DNA of 64,000 nt from Lineolata rhizophorae (taxonomy: Eukaryota; Ascomycota; Dothideomycetes; Lineolatales; Lineolataceae): assembly GCA_010093515.1 (NCBI GenBank), contig MU001691.1:1-64000 (forward strand), given 5' to 3'. The stretch's first letter is position 1; every line of letters starts with the position of its first letter. This document shows positions 54,360 to 64,000 of the stretch, piece after piece. A program made the position numbers and the translations under genes. Under the pieces are notes generated by a model that had not been told where the DNA came from, made no database searches, and saw only the letters and a program-made list of their open reading frames with translations.

Positions 54360-55573
54360 GGGGAGGGGAGAGGGGGGGGGATGTGCGGGAAGGGTAGGGT
54401 CGGAGTAGATGGAAGTTGGTGCGGGCACTATAGTGAAGACTTAGGCTGTGTTACGAGTGGATAGGAGGTGATTATGTCGTAGAAGCTGCGTAATAGTTGC
54501 TAACTGTGGGACTTAGAAGATTAGGACGACGTTGCCGGAGCATTGTGGTTGTTGTTAGACAGTTGTAGACTAGAGAATAGATCCATGAAAAAGTGGTAGG
54601 CCTTAGGCAGGCGTTATTAGCATAGCAATAAACTGTAGTTCTCAAAAAACAGTAACACATTACAAGACATCTAGGCGCCATGATTAGGAGCCAATCGTTG
54701 CGAAACGTGGTAGTCATGCTCCAGACTGTAATAATTATGGCATCGTCCAGAGCGAAGAACGAGAATTGGAACATGCTTTAGGCCTTTCGCCGACTACTAC
54801 TTTGAAGGAGCATGCTTGAGCCAAACTCTATAACTAGCAGCAGCTCATCCAATGATGCGCCCAAACATTTGCCGAGAGAGCATACTTTAGTTACTACGCC
54901 AGCCACGCCGCAACTACGCCGCCGGGAATAGCAGCAGCTCGCCCAATAGTGCGCCCAAACATACGTCGAAAGGGCACGCTGTTGGTGATGTGCCGACCAG
55001 ACTACTCCGTCTCTTGGAACCTCGCTGCGCCGCTGCGATCATAGGCCCGACGGACACTGGGCTCATTTGCTAGATCCGCGATCGCGCCTGCCTGCTCCGG
55101 AACCTTGCCGCCCGGCATTTCATCTCGGCCAGAACGATTCGCCGAGCGGCTCGCTGGCTGCCGGTTCCACGTCAGCAGCTGTGACCCGCTGTTGCATTCA
55201 ACGGCGCAGACTGCGCCGCCGGCACCAAATTCCAAACGAGGAAGGCTGTGCGGACGGTACCGAGGAAGGAGAGACGAGAAAGCAAGACTGCGGCGACGCA
55301 CTTATAGATAAAGTTCGGTCTTGCCCCAAACTTTCCCGTTGGCCCGTCGAGCTCATCAAAGCAAATCAGACGCCTCACGAGCATTTGGTACTCACTTGGC
55401 TCCCAGCCATATCGGTAAGTGGATGCCTGCTCCGAAGCTTCATTTAGACTACGTACCTGCCCAGGGAAATACGCTCTTTCAACGTTGTCGGTCACCTTGA
55501 CGTGAGAATGGAGGCACCGGTAAAAAAGGAAGGTTCACCAAAGTAGGCATTGCCATTTTCCGAATCCCCTTTT
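54360..55573. other. Convergent 3' spacer with a degenerate direct repeat
   Basis: Two copies of a roughly 50-base unit (TAGCAGCAGCTCATCCAATG... at about 54,835-54,886 and ATAGCAGCAGCTCGCCCAAT... at about 54,928-54,979) lie about 92 bases apart, with about three-quarters identity by eye. Bases 55.0-55.5 kb are GC-rich with uninformative open frames. No gene is supported. Confidence 0.5.
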
Positions 55574-58081
55574 CTATGCTGCCTGCTGCGTCGCCAGCCA
55601 ATCCTCGTGCCTCTTCTTATGTTTCTCCCACTCTTTAACCAGCTTCTTACGCCTATTCTTGGACACCACATTTCCCGCTGCGTCCACGGTCGGGATGCCA
55701 CTTTCGTCCCATTCCAAGTACTCGTCCGAGGTCCTGAACATCAGCAGGGGGTCGACCCTGGCGCGCTCGTGCAGCTCCTTCTCCCTCTCAGCCTCCCTGG
55801 CCTCCTGTTCGAGCTTGACCTTCGCCTTCGCAGTGCTAGCTGATTCCCGCTCCGCGCGCGCCTCTATAAGCGACTTATCGAGGGGTCGTACCAAAGCAGG
55901 CTGGGGGTTGCTGCGGTCCTCGAGATAGATGCCTAGGTTCCAGAGGTGTACATCGCGGAGCTGGTTGCATAGGGCGAGCAAGTCTTCCGCCGGCGCTTGC
56001 TGGGCCGCGAGGGCCTTGACGTTGGTGCGGAACTGCTGCAGCACCTGATCGTATGGTTTGGAGGACTCGACCACTGGTGTTGACGCCGCGATCGTAATTC
56101 CGTCAGCGAGCTTCGCTATAGCTGTATGATCGACCGAGCCGGAACAGGCCAAGGTTCGAACATTGTCGCGCAATTGAGATGCAGGGTAGATATAGGGTTT
56201 TGCTGGCGCGGGAATATCGAGGCCCGACCACCCTATACGCTCCAGGTTGCTGAGATCTCCCTCGGGATCCAGACCAAATATGGTGACAATGCGTGTTACC
56301 CACTGGGCGAGCAAGATGACTGTCTGATTTGAAAGTGCGTCTGCCGAGTTAGACTCGGTAACAAGATCAGAGAGGATTCTCGTGACAGCTGAAGTGTTGA
56401 AGGAATCGCAAAGAGCTGTGTCGACATCGGCTTTCGCCTTATCCAAGGCGCTTAATAATTTCTGGTCTGCGATGCCAAGCTCTTGCATTGTTGTAGGCTT
56501 GGGACTGGAATGTTTCCAGAGGTCCAAGCTCTTTAGAAAGAAGTTATTGAGCTTGCCTTCCCAGCTGACTACGGCTTTCATAAGCTCGTCTGTTACTTCA
56601 ATACCATCCTGCCAAGGCATAAGGAGGAAGCAAATTCGGAGAGAACGTGCACTCCACTCCCTTTGGGAGAGAACAGTTCTGATGGTCGTATAGTTCTTGA
56701 GGCTCTTGCTCATCTTTAAGCCTCGAATCCTACGATCTGTTAGCGCCTTTGTACGACGAAATCGGCTTTTGAAACCTCTTTACCTCAGTTGCCCCATGTG
56801 AATGAAGTAATTGGTCCACTGTACTTGGCAGCCCGGAGTCGACCAGTAAGCTTCCGATTGTGCGAGTTCGTTATCATGATGAGGGAAACGAAGATCGACG
56901 CCTCCGGAATGGATATCTATCGTCTTCCCGATCACTTCGGAGGCCATTGCAGAGCATTCAATATGCCATCCTGGCCGCCCATGACCCCATGGACTCCGCC
57001 ATGCTGGCTCGCCTGGCTTGCTGGCTTTCCACAGCGAAAAATGATTCTCGCTCCGCTTCATTGACCTTCCCTTGGACAGCGAACCTTCACCATCGGCTTG
57101 GAGGGCACCGTCATTCTTGTTCCACGGTTCCAGCCGAGAGTAACTGTGCCCAGCTTCCTCAAACGAGTCGATATCGAAATATACGGAGCCGTCAGCGGTA
57201 GCGTAACCGAAGCCGTTCGCCACAAACTTCTCAACGAAGCGGACAATCTGAGGGACATACTCGGTCACACGAGTTAGTTGGTCAGGAGCCAGGACATTAA
57301 GCGCATTCATGTCCTCGAAGAAGCGGCCTTCGAATTTCTGGCTCAGCTCCAGGTATATCTTGTGGGTATTAGAGTCCATCTCTGCGCCATACAAGGCATC
57401 GAGATATGGGAGCAAAATATCGTCCGTCTTGGCGAAAAATTCAGGCAGCTTTCCTGGGGCTTGCAGGGCCTCGACAGCCGACCGTGCCGTTCCGATATGT
57501 GCTCTCAACATCAAATCCTCGACAGTAACCGCTTGGCCCTGTTTTGCTGCTGCGGCGTCGGCCAGAGGTGGAGGCTCGGCGTTTTCCTTGTATGCCTTGT
57601 GCGCTGCCTCGGAAAAAGTCTCTGGGCTCGTGTCCGAGGGCAGAGACGGAAGGTTCTTGCCAATGTAGTGCCGGAATGCGGCTTTGGTCTCTACCAAAAC
57701 CGAATCGCTCGCCGAGTCGTCCTCAGCGGCATGCTCCTGCTTGAAGCGCGCAAGGAGGTACTGCTAGCGGCCCTTGAGGATGATCTTGTCGTCGATATCG
57801 GTCGTATTCATAACGAACTTGACACGGAAGCCGAAGTAGTCCTTCATGATGCGGCGGATGATGTCGGTCGAGACGTAATTCTTGGCATGCCCCAGATGGG
57901 CATCTTCGTACACTGTCGGCCCACACGCGTACCACGTCACCATCTTCCCTGTCGGATCGACTGGGACAAAGTCATCCTTGCTCCTCGTCAGGCTGTTGTA
58001 TATCTTCAGTCGGGGCAGCTGGGCGTCAGGTCGGGCTTTGGGGGGGATCCATGGCGGCTGTTTGCGGCCGTCGGAAGCCAT
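55574..58081 (-). CDS. CRS1: Cysteinyl-tRNA synthetase with one in-frame TAG
   Basis: Charges tRNA-Cys. Exons 56784-58081 and 55574-56729 give 818 codons including the final stop, normal for the eukaryotic cytosolic enzyme. ATG 58079-58081 is used; the codon above is TTG. The class I motifs are complete: GPTVYEDAHLGHAKNY (HIGH region), zinc/active-site segments GWHIECSAMA and SGGVDLRFPHHDNE, KMSKS in GLKMSKSLKN after the intron, and a basic C-terminal helix (KNRRKKLVKEWEKHKKRHE). Codon 106 (57764-57766) is TAG in the context GGC CGC TAG CAG TAC, where homologs read R-Q-Q-Y; the neighbouring CAG suggests one C-to-T change. No other lesion was found in 2.4 kb. Read literally, the product stops after 105 residues. 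Confidence 0.88.
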
Positions 58082-60364
58082 GCTACGTGCGCTCAACTGT
58101 TTGAGATTGAGATTTCCAACGTCAAAGGGTATCTGTCTGAGAAAGAAAGAAGAAGGGTCGTACTTTTGGAAGGGGAAAAGAGACAGCTCGACTTAGCGGT
58201 GTGATAGTATTAACGTTACTGATCCAATTCTACTTCAGCTGTTGTGTTTGGTAAATCGAGGCAGGAATGACTCACCCGAGCAATCTTATCGATTCAATGT
58301 TGGCCCCCTCGTTCCCAGCTCTCGGCAAAACTCCGGTCAAAGGAGTGATCGACACCCAATTGCTTGAACAGCTTCCCGTAAGCCGGCTTCTCCGCCTGTG
58401 ATCTGGCAGGTTTTCAAGGCGTAGATAACTTTGATAGACGACGCGTTAAGTTGCTAAGGTCGTGATGGATGAGAGCAATGTGATGGTAATGCGCGGTGTG
58501 ATGTGCGATGCGAATACGGTGAATTAAGTTAAGTCTAAACGCCGCGGCTGCCGAAGTGCTGGGAGAGACAGAATTTCCAAAATAATCCTCTACATACATA
58601 GTAACTCCCCGCTACCCCAAGGGGCAGTGCGGCTGCAAACGCTGAAGATCAGGACGTTATGCACGTGCTCATGGGTATGTAGGGGGGCAGGGTGACTTGG
58701 ACCCGGCGCTAGCGCGGTGCACGGACTGTTATGCCCGGCATAACAACCGCCGGACGTGGGATCTACCTACATTTCTAGAGGCATTCCCACGGGTGCTCAC
58801 GTTCTATACTACGTATGTAAACTATGTCATGAGAAGATGCACGGTTGAGCACTCGCGGTGCCTTGAGCCCTATATTCATTGCCCGGTTGCCCTAGTATAA
58901 GCCTGCCGTTTCCTGTAGAGGCCGGAGATATCCCTAACTATCCTACTTTATACTCTGTAAGAGCTATGTTAGTTCTTGCCAATGTGGTCATATGACTAGT
59001 ATGTAGATATAGTCTTATAAAGGCGAACTTCGTTCTTTACCCTTGCTCAACACTCTGAATTCCATATCTAGCTGTCACCACTCAGAGTCTTACATGTTCC
59101 TAACACGGTCATGCACTTCGATAAATTTTGATGAACTGCGGTGAGTCGTTTTCTCGAGTTTTCCCTTGAAATCACTCTAACTACTTGGATCTCTAGCAAC
59201 GTAGACCTTTCTATTTTAAAGCCCCCTTTAGAACAACGAGGTAATAGCTGTAAAGAGTTTGGGACTAGGCTAAGCTAAAGTATATGGGGATAATATCGAC
59301 GGTTTGAAGTAACTGCTGTCTGGCTATAAGTTGACTATCAACATTGCCCTCGCTGATGCAAGAAAGGCGGAAGTCTGACACTGGACTTTCTGGGACGGGG
59401 TCTAGGACATGAGTGAATTGTCGAGAAACCAAATCATTTTGCAAGGTGTACGCACAATTTGTCTTACTGATATCCACTAGAGTAACAGAAGCAATCACAG
59501 TTCGCAACTTAGGCATCGGCTAGATTTATGCAAGATCACTCGAACACTTATTTAGCTGCAGTCCACTTCTCAGCTTCTTGAATGCAGGCGGCTAAGATAC
59601 GTAAGTTTCTAGCGTAGTATCACGTACTCCAGAAGCACTTTCCTAACTGTCGTCTTGGAGAGATACGGACTCAATATTAGACTGCGAGAGATTGTAGTCT
59701 CGGAAGCCCTGGGAAAGTCCGGTATCTTGGAATTATAGCTCGGACTACTCGGATAGCTCGAAATTAATACTAGCTAGTAGTTGATCGATAACTAAATAGA
59801 GTCTTTTGAAATGTTCTAGTATCTAAACGTCGTAAACGTCTTTTATAACCTTGTAGGCCGTCTACTTCTCTTTGTCGTCGAGTTTGGTAAAGTTGAACAT
59901 GTGGATTGGGAACCGATAGTATGCGATCTAATAGTATAGATTAAGAATTATATATTGAGCTTATATAATTAGTTAGGTAACTATAGTCCCGTACTACCTA
60001 TAACCTTGTAGCGTAGTAATAGTATATATCTAGTAAGATAGCAAGATAGACTTAAATACCTTTATAGACGTAAGTATAATAGTTATTCTACTAAAAGAGC
60101 TCCTGTATATAGATATAGTTCTCTCTAGCTAAGAATATCGGAGCCTTTTCCTCTATCGATAGGGGATTTTCTACCTAAGCACGTTTTTAATATACTTTCT
60201 CTTGTTAGGGAACTATAATTCGATATAAGCAGTCCTTAGGCACGCTTACTAGGCATTTCAGTTATAAACATTTTTAGGGATAGCGAGGCCGGTATCTCGC
60301 TCGTATATAGATATAAACTTTCGTATCTTATTCCGTATCGATTAGACGGTTAGCTTCCCTTCCC
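58082..60364. other. Gene-poor spacer turning TA-rich
   Basis: Bases 58.1-58.9 kb are mixed and hold the synthetase promoter. From about 59.5 kb GC falls and TpA steps dominate (for example TTATATATTGAGCTTATATA), as in RIP-treated repeats. No intact frame and no RNA gene were recognised. Confidence 0.4.
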
Positions 60365-60704
60365 TAGCTTTTTATCTAGCCTTTCCGGGGTCGTACGTAC
60401 GATAGTTTCCGCAAAATGCTTTATATCTTCTATACTACACAGGTCGGAACCCGGGAATCTCCTCACATAGCTACGGTATATTAGTGGTACTTTCTATACG
60501 TAACTCTGCGATATTAGCAACGCACGCTCTCCACATTTCCATCAATGTAGTGTACTACGGTTTACTGTTGTTAGTAAGCTCTCGGTAGACCGGCGCGCTG
60601 TTAATCCCGGATTTGTCCTTAGAGAGCCTATCCTGCATAGCCGCCTCGATCTTACCGTCCAGGTCACCCTTCTTCCGACCTCGTTTTTCAGGCTGGGTAC
60701 TCAT
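60365..60704 (-). pseudogene. Decayed open frame of unknown element or gene
   Basis: ATG at 60702-60704 begins MSTQPEKRGRKKGDLDGKIE and KDKSGINSAPVYRELTN. Protein-like sequence continues into the TA-rich block (EMWRACVANIAELR, YRRYKAFCGNYRTY) with several breaks. The GC-rich 5' end and TA-rich 3' end suggest the 3' part was mutated as part of a repeat. The basic start followed by a helix recalls DNA-binding N-termini of mobile-element proteins, but the family is not identified. Confidence 0.35.
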
Positions 60705-61406
60705 GGTGTGCAGGGTGCCGACTGTGCCGAAATGGAGGCTAAATTGGAAAAGAGAAAAGGCGGTATTGTTGGAGAGATGAGGGCAGAGACGAGAAGGTGA
60801 GAGGGAGGTCGGGCATTTTCGTAGAATGGCGCGCTCTACGCCAACGACGAGGACGAGGCCAGAAGTCAATCCTACCTGGAGAGGAGCTCGAGCCTCTGAG
60901 GCTGTGAAGCCGTATGGGAGTCCCATTTAGTGGATCCGGGGACGGATCTTGGGCCTCATCGCTGAAACTTGACAATTTCTGATGAGGTGGCGCGGGACTG
61001 CGCCGCGGCGAGTGAGCAAGTGCCTGAGTAGTCCTGAGCAGAATTGAGCGGAAGCTGAGCTGGCCTGAGTCACAGGGCGATGGGTCACGCGAAGAAGGGG
61101 TGTGTTAGGGGGGGGGGGGTGGCGTGTGGATTGAGATAGCATAAAACTTTGTTTTGTTGGTAAGCACGCCCTTTAACTCCTGCATTGACGGGACACTTAA
61201 AGAAGCGCTTGTATTAGGTCCGGCTTTCTGCCTAGTTAAGTTGCCTGCCAAGTTGCTCCGCACGATGAAGGCGGAGCACAAATTTCTAACATTACACTTT
61301 CGCTTTAATTCCATCTCCCCGATACACTACACATGCAGTTCGTTAAATCCAGCCCACAAAAGCAAACTTCGACGCCGCCGGGCTCCCCACCCATGATTAG
61401 CCGACA
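60705..61406. other. Spacer, no gene recognised
   Basis: Holds a run of ten G (about 61,110-61,119). Presumably contains the 3' UTR of the RNase H2 gene. Nothing else is supported. Confidence 0.35.
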
Positions 61407-62549
61407 TCAAAACACTCCCTCGGCAACCCTCCGCCCATACCAGCCCGACAGCTCGTCGCCATCGTCCGCCTCGACAGCCCCTCCGGAGCCGATGGCCGCG
61501 CTGGAACCAGGCCCAATGGCAAAGAAATCCGTCATCCTCCTCTCGTCGTCATCCTCGTCGTCCTCGGGCCAGTCCACCCCGACGGCCGAGCCCGCGCTCC
61601 CCTCCTCGAGCATGTCCCTGGCCGTGCTCCAGCTGAAGCGACACTCGGCGCCCCAGCCGAACAGCGGATCCATGTTCCGCCTCAGCCAGGCCGAACACCT
61701 CGCGTCGGACGGATAGCCCGAGCCCCAGCCCGTCTCCGCCGCGACCGCCGCGCCGTCCCCCGCGTACGCGCCGTAGCACACGTCCAGCGCGGCGTCCCTG
61801 GAGACCTTTGCGCAGACGGAGGCGGCGCTGACGCAGGGATAGATGGCGTCGGCCTTGTTGGCGACGGTGACGCGCAGGTTGGGGAAGCGGGCGGCGAGGC
61901 GGGCCTGGTGGGCGGCGGGGGGCCCGAGGGCGTCGACGAAGACGGCGGCGACGGCGACGCCGCGGGCCAGCACGCCGGCGATCAGGCCGGCCGTCGCATC
62001 GGCGGCCTGGGCGTTGAGGTTGCGCGCGCCGCCGGCCGCGGCCGGCCGCAGCATGCCGGCCGCGATGGCCCGGGCCGACAGCGCCGCCGTGGCCCAGCCG
62101 CAGGTCCGGTGCAGGTCCGAGCCCGCGGTGCAGAGGGCGCGCATGAGCGAGGAGCGCGCGGCCGGCGTGAGCGCCTTGGAGTCGGCGAAGCGGTGCGTCG
62201 TGCGGAGGAGGGAGTCGTGCGAGGAAGCAGGCAGGTACAGGGCGGCGTAGACCATGGGGCCTGTCGGGAGTGGAGCGTCAGCAAGACTGTCCGGGTTGCG
62301 GCTCGGAAAGTGCTGTATAGTAGTGGGAGGAGGGGTGTACGTACCCAGGACGGGCCCTCGACCTGCCTCGTCAATGCCGAGCACGCATTCGGTCGTCGGG
62401 TCCTGCGCTATCACGTCGGGGACCGGCGAGTAGTGCGTGTGCGTGCGGCCGGCCAGGATCTCGTCGCGGTCGATGGAAGGCGGGATGAAGACGCCCTCGG
62501 CCGGCGTCTCCAGCGCCAGGTCCTGCGGCTCCTCGGCGACGCCGTCCAT
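61407..62549 (-). CDS. RNH201: Ribonuclease H2 catalytic subunit A
   Basis: Removes ribonucleotides from DNA and RNA from hybrids in the nucleus. Exons 62345-62549 and 61407-62260 give 352 residues. The 84-base intron has a length divisible by three and no stop, so it can be read through, but GT/AG sites and the rebuilt motif GIDEAGRGPVLGPMVYAA show it is an intron. Further active-site segments are FADSKALT, VFVDALGPP and ANKADAIYPCVSAASVCAKV. The middle is very Ala-rich (GC-driven). The C-terminal tail has an acidic run (WPEDDEDDDERR). Confidence 0.94.
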   Translation of the reverse strand: MDGVAEEPQDLALETPAEGVFIPPSIDRDEILAGRTHTHYSPVPDVIAQDPTTECVLGIDEAGRGPVLGTYTPPPTTIQHFPSRNPDSLADAPLPTGPMVYAALYLPASSHDSLLRTTHRFADSKALTPAARSSLMRALCTAGSDLHRTCGWATAALSARAIAAGMLRPAAAGGARNLNAQAADATAGLIAGVLARGVAVAAVFVDALGPPAAHQARLAARFPNLRVTVANKADAIYPCVSAASVCAKVSRDAALDVCYGAYAGDGAAVAAETGWGSGYPSDARCSAWLRRNMDPLFGWGAECRFSWSTARDMLEEGSAGSAVGVDWPEDDEDDDERRMTDFFAIGPGSSAAIGSGGAVEADDGDELSGWYGRRVAEGVF

Positions 62550-63066
62550 TGCGGTTGTTGCGGGTCAACGGGGGATGTGAGGCAGATGGCATGGAAATGC
62601 CGTGGTGGACGAGTGCGCCGGGCGACGCGTTGTCTACCTCGGAAGACGCGTCGCGGCGTAGGTGGTCCGCTTGGCGCGCCGTAGCGGCGTCGGCCAATAA
62701 GCGGGCGGGACACTGCCAAGGAAAGGTCCCCGTTGCACATTATATGAGGCCGAAGCACACAGAGAATAGCGGAATGGTGATTTCCATTTTTAAGCCAGTT
62801 CCTAGCCTGGCTGTTTCGTAGTACGCGGTGGGTGCTCTGAATGCCAACCTACAGCAGCAGTACCCATGACATCAACGCACTGTGCGCCGCCTGAGCCAGC
62901 TCTGCTCTGAACAGAACGAACGCAACCATCGTTATGCCCCTAACGCAGGCAGTCTTCCATCCTACCGCACCCCAACCGCAAATCTTCAATTGCCCGCACC
63001 CTACATAAAGGGAACCGTAAAGCGCAGCCCCACCCTCCACCCCACCCCCCATGCCCTCCACCCTCC
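62550..63066. promoter_or_regulatory. Promoter of RNH201 and 3' end of the TBCB gene
   Basis: 517 bases on a same-strand gap. No TATA box or other gene is seen. Confidence 0.35.
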
Positions 63067-63380
63067 CTACAGTTCCTCCATCTCCTCCCCCCCCAGATCC
63101 GCCAGCGGCGCAAAGTCGCCGACCTCGACCCTCTCGGGCCGGACGAAGACGCCGCGCCCCGGCCCGCCGCACTCGAAGTAGCGCCTCCCGCCGCCGGGCG
63201 CGCGGCCGTCGTTCTTGCCCACGGGCTCGTCGAGCGCGACGCCGACCCAGGGTGCGCCCTCGCCGGCGCCGCCCGCGGCGGCCGAGGGGAGCTCGGGTAC
63301 GGGGCCCACGTAGGCGACGGTGCCGCGACGGGCGTCGGTCTCGGCGGGGAGCAGCCGGCAGCGCTGGCCGGACGAGATGC
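63067..63380 (-). CDS. ALF1: Tubulin-folding cofactor B, last exon (CAP-Gly domain), partial
   Basis: The exon opens after a CAACTGACC...CCAG acceptor at 63381 with ISSGQRCRLLPAETDARRG. It then shows the CAP-Gly core (WVGVALDEPVGKNDG, RRYFECGGPGRGVFV) and the typical end RPERVEVGDFAPLADL followed by an acidic EEMEEL tail, as in TBCB, which binds alpha-tubulin during folding. The N-terminal ubiquitin-like domain is not found in the 620 bases up to the window edge, so the other exons lie beyond it. Confidence 0.85.
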
Positions 63381-64000
63381 CTGGTTTGCGGGGGGTCAGT
63401 TGAGGGGCGGAGGGACGGAGGGAAAGAAGAAAAGCTGGGCGCTGGGTGGTAGTTTTGCTGGTATGACGTAGAGTGTGGGCCGGTTCGGTGCGGCGAGGTT
63501 GGTAGGGCAAAGGCGGCGGAAGACGGAAAGGGGGTGAAGAACGGGTCCAAGGGTTGGCGTAGGCGAGTGGGTGACCGAGTGGGCGAGCGATAAGAGAGAC
63601 AGAACGGGAGGTCTGCGCATCTAGCATGCCGTCCAACGTAGCGCAAGTCCGGTCTGCTGGGACCAACGGGGCGCAAAAAAAGGGGTCGGGGTGAGGACGA
63701 CGGCCGACGTGCCCCAAGATTCTGCAGCGCGGCATAGGAAAGACAATCCCCGGGAGGGGGGCGGGGTGGGGGGTGGTTTGTTGCCGTGCATCTGCCACCC
63801 TCGTGAACGCGAACAATGGTGCGTGACCGGCCATTGTGTCCCCAGCCTCCGCCATGACGATGCAGACGCACGACATGAAGAGTGGGCTCGAATTTGCCCC
63901 CCTCCCCTCCCCCCAACCCCAGTATGCCTCATCTCGCCGTGCCGTGCCGCAGAACCGGAACACCTCGCATATACCATCTCGTCCCATCCGGCATCACCCG
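63381..64000. other. Probable long intron of the TBCB gene
   Basis: GC-rich, with overlapping frames on the minus strand that show no family features. It lies between the CAP-Gly exon and the missing 5' exons. If it is one intron it exceeds 600 bases, similar to GIS2 intron 1. Confidence 0.4.

Noticed and set aside
55172-55495. 107-residue minus-strand frame (LVRRLICFDELDGPTGKFG)
   Set aside because: Partly protein-like, but no ATG-led exon or family; could be UTR or chance.
57764-57814. A 51-base intron (GTTATG...GCTAG) that would remove the TAG in the CysRS gene
   Set aside because: It is in phase and has GT/AG ends, but would delete the conserved NTTDIDDKIIL segment near the active site, and no good branch site is seen.
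60365-60704. DUF3435 tyrosine recombinase of a Starship element
   Set aside because: The segments do not show the captain motifs I know, and no other cargo hallmark is in the window.
62261-62344. Reading RNase H2A without its intron
   Set aside because: The frame stays open, but the insert falls inside GPVLGPM of the catalytic motif and has proper splice signals.
63381-63987. Extending the TBCB frame upstream as one 306-residue protein
   Set aside because: No ubiquitin-like domain; the CAP-Gly exon starts at a clear acceptor and the upstream sequence is intron-like.

Overview
The window is nuclear DNA of a filamentous ascomycete. The genes carry short introns (mostly 45-85 bases, GT...AG, with CTAAC/CTGAC-type branch sites), the coding DNA is GC-rich, gene pairs are often divergent, and the TA-rich spacers look like repeat-induced point mutation (RIP). 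The gene content (SAE2, TRS120, MED6, PEX16, seven-knuckle GIS2, fungal ASX-domain protein, DUF3684 sacsin-like protein) fits a Sordariomycete, probably Hypocreales. That placement is an inference without a database search.

Bases 1 to about 9,900 are an accessory compartment. They start with the C-terminal end of a pogo-type DNA transposase. Next comes a 1,160-residue intronless protein joining four enzyme domains: SAM methyltransferase, FAD-linked oxidase, phosphomevalonate-kinase-like P-loop kinase and adenine-phosphoribosyltransferase-like domain. It is divergently paired with a GTP cyclohydrolase I gene. After that come decayed genes, stacked GC palindromes, a hairpin with roughly 62-base arms and a minisatellite.

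From 9,981 on, mostly conserved housekeeping genes follow: M1 aminopeptidase (10 exons), a BC10/BLCAP membrane protein, an HD-domain phosphohydrolase, PEX16, an F-box protein, a mitochondrial DUF1640 coiled-coil protein, an MMtag protein divergent from MED6, an orphan acidic-repeat protein, an ASX-domain chromatin protein divergent from SEC22, a giant sacsin-like ATPase divergent from TRS120, GIS2, an F-box/beta-propeller-like protein divergent from SAE2, cysteinyl-tRNA synthetase, RNase H2 subunit A, and the last exon of a TBCB-type tubulin chaperone. Gene-poor stretches lie at 16.6-19.6, 42.0-46.8 and 58.1-61.4 kb; parts are TA-rich and hold decayed coding remnants.

Two points stand out. 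The first is the four-domain fusion beside GTP cyclohydrolase I, a candidate small biosynthetic locus acting on a nucleobase or pterin-related substrate. The second is a single in-frame TAG at codon 106 of an otherwise intact cysteinyl-tRNA synthetase gene. The TAG could be a sequencing error, a recent null, read-through, or a UAG-to-UGG A-to-I mRNA editing site of the kind known in Sordariomycetes.
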